In this document: piece after piece, positions 39,515 through 44,514 of the stretch | Layout: the number at the start of each line of letters is the position of its first letter | How positions within the stretch are numbered: position 1 is the first letter of the stretch | Program-made: the position numbers and the translations under genes | DNA from: an uncultured Acidimicrobiales bacterium | Lineage (GTDB): Bacteria > Actinomycetota > Acidimicrobiia > Acidimicrobiales > SHLQ01 | Length of the DNA stretch: 44,514 bases | Direction of reading: 5' to 3' | Assembly (NCBI GenBank): GCA_938084885.1 | Contig: CALKGG010000075.1 | Coordinates: 1 to 44,514, forward strand | The notes under the pieces: generated by a model | What the model saw: the letters and a program-made list of their open reading frames with translations, nothing else | Told to the model about the DNA's origin: nothing | The model's database searches: none

Positions 39515-41031
39515 GAGTGGAGGGTGGTGGCGCTTCCGGCGGCGTCGATGATCGCGAGCATTGCGTCGACATTGCTTGTTTGCAGCGTGGTGTTCATGCA
39601 GATCATGCGGAAGGTGTTGAGGCCGTGGATGGGCTGGTAGCCCATCATTGCCGAGCCGTCGGCCTGCATTCGCGCCTTGATTCGTGGTGGCAGGCTATGG
39701 AGTTCGTCACGGACCTCAGCCGGCAGTGTGCTCGGGTCGTCGAGCTGCAACGGACGAAGATGTGGCGGCACCCACGCAAAGACGACGTTGGTGAAATCGC
39801 CGGCGACAACCGGCGTGAATGCTCCGTCGCTGGCAGCGATTCGGGCGCGGGTGTGGTCGGCCATTGCAACGGCATGGTCGATGCGCTCAGCGAAGCCTTT
39901 ATCACCCCTGGCCTTCCAGGTGAGCCAGAGTTTGAGGACATCGATGCGGCGAGCGCATTGGAAGGTCCGATCGCCTGAGTCGTATTCGGCGTTTAGCTTG
40001 TCCGGCTGGAAGAGGTAGTCGGCTCGTGATGCAAAACATGACGCCAACCGCTCAGGGTCTTTGACCAACAGCGCGGTGCACTGCTGGGTCATGCCCATCA
40101 TCTTGTGCAGGTTCCACACGAACGAATCGGATCGTTCGACGCCGTTCAGGCGCCAGGCTTGGGCCTTCGAGAACAGTGCCGACCCGCCGTAGCAACCATC
40201 CACGTGCATCCACAGGTTTCGAGCTTCGCAGACATCGGCGACTGCGTTGAGATCGTCGAAGGCTGAGGTGACTGTCGTACCCGACGTTGCAATGACGGCA
40301 AAGGGGGTTTGGCCATCGGCGATCGTTTGGTCGATCGCGGCGTCGAGCGCCGCTGGATCAATAGCGCCTGTGTGGTCTGACGCGACCTTGATCACGCCGC
40401 TGGTGCCGATACCAAGAAGTGCCGCAGATTTTGTTGCTGCGTAATGGCCACTGTCGGACACGAACAAGGCGAGGCGGTCGCCGTTCGAGCCAGCCGTTGT
40501 CACGTCGGGTTGGTGGCGATGCCGCGCCAGCTGCAAGGCAAAGAGTGTGCCCATCGAACCACCGGCACAGAACAGGCCAGGAGGAAGCGTTGGCAGAAGC
40601 GCCTCGCCCTGTTCGGTGTCGGCATCGTCGATGTAGCCGGCCATGCGACCGAGCTTCGACAGCACGGCGCTTTCCATCATGGTGAACACCGGCGCTACCT
40701 CGAAGGTCGCACCAGTTGTGTTGAGTGCAGCACCGAGCCAGTCGCCAACCACCGAGATGGGGTCAGGGCCTGCGAAGTTCTGATTGACGAACCGGGGGTG
40801 GCTTGTGTGCATCGAGTAGTCGATGATCTGCTCGACCGCGGCGAGAAGGCTTGCATCATTACTGGCCGGGGACTCGTTCGCGAATCCCAGCCCGACCGAG
40901 TGCGAGAATGCGCCGATGAGTTCTTCCGGCGATGCGAGCGAGATCACCGGGTCGTCGTCACCGGGCGGGTCGATCACATAGGCCGACGCCTGCTCGATTA
41001 TCTGTTCGATGAGCTCTGTTCGTTCAGCCAC
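39505..41031 (-). CDS. Group II PLP-dependent decarboxylase
   Basis: This 508-residue protein matches group II amino acid decarboxylases. Lys310 in VWNLHKMMG binds PLP; Asp278 in HVDGCYGG contacts the pyridine nitrogen. The N-terminal HPRFVNQNFAGPDP near 78 and the DVLKLWLTWKARG segment near 370 are shared with glutamate, cysteine sulfinate, aspartate and diaminobutyrate decarboxylases. The substrate cannot be settled by sequence alone. The semialdehyde dehydrogenase in the same operon fits glutamate to GABA to succinate semialdehyde. The gene follows the TS-like gene by 25 bp, and its stop lies inside the downstream hairpin. Confidence 0.87.
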   Translation of the reverse strand: MAERTELIEQIIEQASAYVIDPPGDDDPVISLASPEELIGAFSHSVGLGFANESPASNDASLLAAVEQIIDYSMHTSHPRFVNQNFAGPDPISVVGDWLGAALNTTGATFEVAPVFTMMESAVLSKLGRMAGYIDDADTEQGEALLPTLPPGLFCAGGSMGTLFALQLARHRHQPDVTTAGSNGDRLALFVSDSGHYAATKSAALLGIGTSGVIKVASDHTGAIDPAALDAAIDQTIADGQTPFAVIATSGTTVTSAFDDLNAVADVCEARNLWMHVDGCYGGSALFSKAQAWRLNGVERSDSFVWNLHKMMGMTQQCTALLVKDPERLASCFASRADYLFQPDKLNAEYDSGDRTFQCARRIDVLKLWLTWKARGDKGFAERIDHAVAMADHTRARIAASDGAFTPVVAGDFTNVVFAWVPPHLRPLQLDDPSTLPAEVRDELHSLPPRIKARMQADGSAMMGYQPIHGLNTFRMICMNTTLQTSNVDAMLAIIDAAGSATTLHSDL

Positions 41032-41056
41032 GGCTCAGACCGTAGCCGAGGCACGT

Positions 41057-41635
41057 CTACGAGCGATCTCCGACCAAAATGCTGGTGAGGTAGAACAGCG
41101 AGCCAACGGCGGGCTTCGCATCGAGCTTGGCGGCAATGTCGTCCATGAGTGAGCCAATGAAATGGATGTTTTTCGGAAAGATCGACGCCGCTTGAGCCCG
41201 GAAGAACACCGTTGCATTCAGCCGACCCTCTTCGAGGGAGAAGTGGATCTCCCTCATGCACTTGGCAGTGTCGTCGTTCTCGTGGCGGGCGTCGGGAGTA
41301 TTCGAGATCGTAATGACGGCGCGCTTCGACTGCGGGAAGCTATTGAGGCAGTCGACAACGTTCGCAATCTTTGTGGACATGGCGTCGCGATAGTCGCCTT
41401 GTCCTCCGCCGCGTTCGGCGTTGAAGTGCTGTTTCTGATCGTCGCTAAGGTCGCGTTCGAGGTTCCAGGCGCTGTATGCATCGAGCACCTCGGCCGGAAA
41501 CAGGTCGGTCTCGACCACGTAGTTCGTCATGTCGAGCTCTTGGGTGAAGTTTCGGACGGGAGCATCCATGGAGATCTCGGTCATGTGTTCCCACGCTTCC
41601 CGGCACGTGCGCAGCTCGCTCATCGGGGCTCCCAT
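41057..41635 (-). CDS. Thymidylate synthase-like protein of unknown function
   Basis: This 192-residue protein is not one I recognise as a named family, but its C-terminal half fits the thymidylate synthase fold. Residues 105-110 (RAVITI) match the RxAV segment before the active site. Cys126 in AKCMREIHF falls at the catalytic Cys position of E. coli ThyA (Cys146). GRLNATVFFRAQ and FPKN (Asn156) match the GKLxxxLxQRSxD and LPFN segments, but the RSxD motif is changed to RAQ. VGSLFYLTS fits the VGDF segment. This suggests a diverged TS-type methyl or hydroxymethyl transferase, or an enzyme that has lost activity. The start follows the upstream stop directly (TAGATG). An N-terminal region to residue 80 shows no motif I know. 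Confidence 0.5.
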   Translation of the reverse strand: MGAPMSELRTCREAWEHMTEISMDAPVRNFTQELDMTNYVVETDLFPAEVLDAYSAWNLERDLSDDQKQHFNAERGGGQGDYRDAMSTKIANVVDCLNSFPQSKRAVITISNTPDARHENDDTAKCMREIHFSLEEGRLNATVFFRAQAASIFPKNIHFIGSLMDDIAAKLDAKPAVGSLFYLTSILVGDRS

Positions 41636-43078
41636 CTAGGCGTCTCCGGTTTCGAGGGCGACGCTCTTGATCTCGAGGAACTCATCGAGGCAGTCGTGGC
41701 CGTGTTCTCGCCCTACGCCCGACTCCTTGACCCCGCCAAAGGGGAGTTCGCTGGCGAAGATCTGTGTGGTGTTGAGGCCAACGACTCCGGCTTCGAGCTG
41801 GGAGCCGACGTGTGCGAGGTGGTCTGCGTCTTGGCTGTAGGCATATGCCGCGAGGCCTGCGTCGGTGTCGTTGGCCATGTCGACGACGTCGTCGTCATCG
41901 GTGAAGCGGTGCAGGCATGCCATCGGTCCGAAGATCTCCATCGAGTAGATATCCATGTCGTTCGTCGCGTTGGTCAACACGGTCGGATCGACGAAGAGGC
42001 TGTCGTCATCTCCTGCGCCGCCGGTGGTGATTGTGGCGCCCTTGCTGGCGGCGTCGTCGAGGAGCGACCGGAAGTGGTTCTTCGCCCGACGGTTGATGAG
42101 CGGTCCAAGGTCGGAGTGTTCGTCCATGCCGTTTCCGACGTTGAGTGCCGAAACCTTGTCGGTGAGTTTGGTGGCGAACTCGTCGTAGACGGCGTCGTGG
42201 ATGAAGAAGCGGTTGGCGCCGACGCAGATCTGACCGGTGTTGTAGAAGCGGGCGTTGACGGCGTCGTCGACGGCTCGGTCGATGTCGGCGTCGGCAAACA
42301 CCACGAACGGGGCGTTGCCGCCGAGCTCGAGCGATAGGCGTTTCACGGTTTCGGCGCACTGTGAATACAGCAGCTTGCCCACTCGGGTGGACCCGGTGAA
42401 CGAGACTGCCCGGACCTCTTTGCGGCTGGCGATGGCGTCGCCGAACTCTGCAGGCCTCGATGTGGCGACGACGTTGACCACGCCGTCGGGCAACCCCGCC
42501 TGGGTTGCGAGCTGGGCGAGTGCCGATGCGACGAGAGGCGTTTCTTCAGAGGGTTTGACCACGACGGTGCACCCGGCAGCTACCGCCGCACCGACTTTGA
42601 CCAGCACGGCAGCGATCGGGAAGTTCCACGGAGTGATACAGGCAACGACACCAACGGGTTGTTTGACGGTGTAGTGCGTTCGAGTCGGCGATGGTGCCGG
42701 GAGTTCGGTGCGCTCGGCGCTTTCGAGAACGTGCGCGCTCCAACGGATTGCCGCAAGCCCCGCGCCGACTTCGCCGCGGGCCTCACGAAAGAGCTTTCCG
42801 CTTTCGGCCGTCGCGATCTCGGCGATCTGTCCGGTGTGTTCTTCAATGACGTCGGCCCAGGTGCGGAGGTGTTCTGCCCGCACGGCAGTTGAGGTCTTTG
42901 ACCACGATGCAAACGCGTAGGCAGCCGAACTGATCGCTGCGCTGATCGTTACCTCATCGCTATCGCCAACGTCGGCAACGGTCTCGCCGGTGGCGGGGTT
43001 GAGAACAGCAAAGGTTCGCTTGGGCTGGACTGCTTGGCCGTCAACCCATGCAGTGTTGGACGTTTCGAGCAAGGTCAT
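41636..43078 (-). CDS. gabD: Succinate-semialdehyde dehydrogenase-like aldehyde dehydrogenase
   Basis: This 480-residue NAD(P)-dependent aldehyde dehydrogenase has the catalytic Cys285 in NTGQICVGANRF, the general-base Glu251 in LELGGNAPF and the TPWNFP motif near 149. The GQICVGANR context is typical of succinate-semialdehyde dehydrogenases (GabD). It oxidises the aldehyde to succinate, using NAD or NADP. The ATG overlaps the alcohol dehydrogenase stop by 4 bp and its own stop abuts the TS-like gene. Glutarate-semialdehyde or other omega-semialdehydes are possible substrates. Confidence 0.85.
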   Translation of the reverse strand: MTLLETSNTAWVDGQAVQPKRTFAVLNPATGETVADVGDSDEVTISAAISSAAYAFASWSKTSTAVRAEHLRTWADVIEEHTGQIAEIATAESGKLFREARGEVGAGLAAIRWSAHVLESAERTELPAPSPTRTHYTVKQPVGVVACITPWNFPIAAVLVKVGAAVAAGCTVVVKPSEETPLVASALAQLATQAGLPDGVVNVVATSRPAEFGDAIASRKEVRAVSFTGSTRVGKLLYSQCAETVKRLSLELGGNAPFVVFADADIDRAVDDAVNARFYNTGQICVGANRFFIHDAVYDEFATKLTDKVSALNVGNGMDEHSDLGPLINRRAKNHFRSLLDDAASKGATITTGGAGDDDSLFVDPTVLTNATNDMDIYSMEIFGPMACLHRFTDDDDVVDMANDTDAGLAAYAYSQDADHLAHVGSQLEAGVVGLNTTQIFASELPFGGVKESGVGREHGHDCLDEFLEIKSVALETGDA

Positions 43079-44250
43079 GGGGTCTCTCCTCGAGGTCGGT
43101 CGATGACGACGACGGGCTTGATCACGTCACCTGCGTTCATGGCGACGACGGCGTCTTCGACCGAATCGATCGAGTTGAACATGGTAATGAGTTTGTCGAA
43201 GGGGAAGACCCCGTCTTGCCAGAGCTCGATCAACTTCGGGATGAAGGTCTTCGACTCGGAGTCGCCTTGGACAACCCCACGAAGGGACTTGCCGGGGAGT
43301 AGTCCCATCATCTCGATGGTGACCTCGGTTCCGGGAACGCCCGGGGCGATCATTGCAGTGACGCCCAGTGGGCCGCAGCTATCGAAGGCTTGGCGCAGGA
43401 CGGTGGGGTTGCCGGTGGTGTCGATGGCATAGTTCAGCCCGCCGCTACTCACCTCGCCGAGAGCTGCGAGGAACGCATCGCCGCCGTCGAAGTCGCTCGG
43501 GTTGAATACGTGCGTGGCGCCCAGTTCTTTGGCCATGTCGAGCCGACTGGGGTTGAGGTCGATCGCGACGACCGTCTCCGCACCAGCGATGGTTGCGGCC
43601 ATGACCGCCGACAGGCCAACGCAGCCGCATCCGAAGATCGCAATGCTGCTGCCGCTGCCGACCTCGAGGGTGTTCATGACCGTGCCAGCGCCGGTCTGGA
43701 CTCCGCAGCCGAGCGGCGCGAGCGTGGCAAGCGGAAGATCCTTGTCGACCTTGATCGTGTTGGACTCGTGCGACAGCGCGTAGGTGGCGAACGATGACTG
43801 TTGAAAGAACGAGCCGGTGATCTCTTCGACGATGCCGTCCGATGTTGGGCTCCCGGCGCTGCGGTGCGTGCGCTCGCCGTCGGGGCGGGTGCCGGCGAAG
43901 TTGAGCGAGCCGTGGTCGACGCAGTAGGAGGGTTTTCCTCGATTGCACTGGGCGCAATCGCCGCAGTAGTCGTAGGTCATGATGACGTGATCGCCCTCGG
44001 CAAACTCGGTGACTGCCTCTCCCACCTCTTCGACGACGCCGACGCCTTCGTGGCCGAGCACGATGGGGAACTCGCACAGTCCCTTCACCTTGGTCATCAC
44101 GTCGGTGTGGCAAATGCCGGTCGCCACGACCTTGACGAGGAGTTCCCCCGGGCCTGGCGCCCGGAGCTCGACCTCGGTTGTGGCAAAGGGTTCATCGGGG
44201 CTCGTCGCGACCGCTGCGTGGACCGAGATATAGCTGGCGTCATCATGCAC
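43075..44250 (-). CDS. Zinc-dependent medium-chain alcohol dehydrogenase
   Basis: This roughly 391-residue MDR protein has catalytic zinc ligands Cys47 in GICHTD and His67-Glu68 in LGHEGVG, a structural zinc site of four cysteines (Cys96, Cys99, Cys102 and Cys110) and the NAD-binding motif GCGCVGLSA near 205. It resembles aryl-alcohol and formaldehyde dehydrogenase-type enzymes (XylB/AdhC group). It interconverts alcohols and aldehydes with NAD(H); pairing with the semialdehyde dehydrogenase suggests an omega-hydroxy acid or aryl alcohol substrate. The GTG at 44248-44250 is the most likely start, as it lies close to the family N-terminus. An ATG at 44275-44277 would extend it. Confidence 0.87.
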   Translation of the reverse strand: MHDDASYISVHAAVATSPDEPFATTEVELRAPGPGELLVKVVATGICHTDVMTKVKGLCEFPIVLGHEGVGVVEEVGEAVTEFAEGDHVIMTYDYCGDCAQCNRGKPSYCVDHGSLNFAGTRPDGERTHRSAGSPTSDGIVEEITGSFFQQSSFATYALSHESNTIKVDKDLPLATLAPLGCGVQTGAGTVMNTLEVGSGSSIAIFGCGCVGLSAVMAATIAGAETVVAIDLNPSRLDMAKELGATHVFNPSDFDGGDAFLAALGEVSSGGLNYAIDTTGNPTVLRQAFDSCGPLGVTAMIAPGVPGTEVTIEMMGLLPGKSLRGVVQGDSESKTFIPKLIELWQDGVFPFDKLITMFNSIDSVEDAVVAMNAGDVIKPVVVIDRPRGETP

Positions 44251-44514
44251 GCCGCAATAGTAGAGGCGCGCCCTCACACCAGCCGAGCCAGCGCAGGTCC
44301 CAGCACAGAGGATCTTGTCAACCTGACAGCTGACCTGATCGCGGACACCTGGGCGAGCGTCCTTGCAGAGGTGGGCGAGCTCGAAACGTTTAGCAACTCT
44401 CAGGTCGAGCTGCCCGACGGAACCGTGTTGGACTCAAACGAGAGCGTCCACGGAAAAACGATCGGAGCGACCACCCTTCAGTGCGAGGCCGGAGAGATGG
44501 TCGGGCGGGTCGCG
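44245..44514 (+). CDS. Truncated open frame at the window edge, unknown product
   Basis: An open frame from the ATG at 44245 runs to the window end without a stop: 90 codons, with the peptides EDLVNLTADLIADTWASVL and GTVLDSNESVHGKTIGA. Its start overlaps the divergent alcohol dehydrogenase start, so the true start may lie further right. The window is too short to assign a family. Confidence 0.35.
   Translation, partial: MHAAIVEARPHTSRASAGPSTEDLVNLTADLIADTWASVLAEVGELETFSNSQVELPDGTVLDSNESVHGKTIGATTLQCEAGEMVGRVA

Noticed and set aside
1..44514. tRNA, rRNA, CRISPR arrays, insertion sequences or phage genes
   Set aside because: I saw no tRNA T-loop pattern, no repeat-spacer array, no transposase or integrase motif, and no rRNA-like conserved stretch in the window.

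Overview
The window is 44.5 kb of high-GC chromosomal DNA from what looks like an actinobacterium. The evidence is frequent GTG starts, ATGA/GTGA gene overlaps, a possible leaderless promoter, an actinobacterial-style oleBC fusion and a MhuD-type haem oxygenase. A marine or freshwater Acidimicrobiia (Ilumatobacter-like) relative is my best guess, but no rRNA or other taxonomic marker is present. I see no tRNA, rRNA, CRISPR array, insertion sequence, phage gene or replication origin. Nearly all of the sequence is coding, and no gene-free stretch exceeds 300 bases.

Layout. (1) 1-1605: the tail of a thiolase, a 3-hydroxyacyl-CoA dehydrogenase-like SDR and a histidine phosphatase. (2) 1634-2698 (-): a DUF3179 lipoprotein whose reading frame is interrupted by one in-frame TGA, exactly where the family has the first Cys of a CPLC motif. 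A hairpin with a GGTCT loop follows at the distance expected for a bacterial SECIS element, so this is a candidate selenoprotein and the most interesting item here. (3) 2815-7380: oleA-oleBC-oleD, a complete head-to-head long-chain olefin pathway. (4) 7390-12802: two divergent operons for meta-cleavage of homoprotocatechuate (ligB-like, ligA-like, hpaE, hpaF leftward; hpaG, hpaR, hpaH rightward) around a shared promoter with an inverted repeat. (5) 12923-16577: a three-subunit molybdenum hydroxylase. (6) 16651-22753: an MFS transporter, a cold-shock protein, a K+ channel, a YdjM-like membrane protein, two PLP enzymes and a DM13 surface protein. (7) 22754-27697: a structured intergenic region, a flavin reductase, mmsA, an ICMT-like methyltransferase, fba and a SAM methyltransferase. 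(8) 27705-34823 (-): two coupled ABC-2 exporter pairs, copA and a DUF2855 protein. (9) 35008-36999: a secreted protein with two recently duplicated spondin-like domains and RTX repeats. (10) 37082-39455: an MBL hydrolase, a MhuD-like protein, a UDG-family protein and a rhodanese. (11) 39505-44250 (-): a tightly coupled operon of alcohol dehydrogenase, semialdehyde dehydrogenase, a thymidylate-synthase-like protein of unknown role and a PLP decarboxylase. A truncated frame ends the window.

How the genes work together. OleA condenses two acyl-CoAs, OleD reduces the product, the OleC half closes a beta-lactone and the OleB half decarboxylates it to an internal alkene. The Hpa enzymes take a ring-cleaved dihydroxyphenylacetate to 2-oxo-4-hydroxyheptanedioate, but the final aldolase (HpaI) and the initial hydroxylase (HpaBC) are not in the window. 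The last operon could turn an amino acid into an amine, an aldehyde and then an acid, for example a glutamate/GABA/succinate route, but its substrates are not fixed by sequence.
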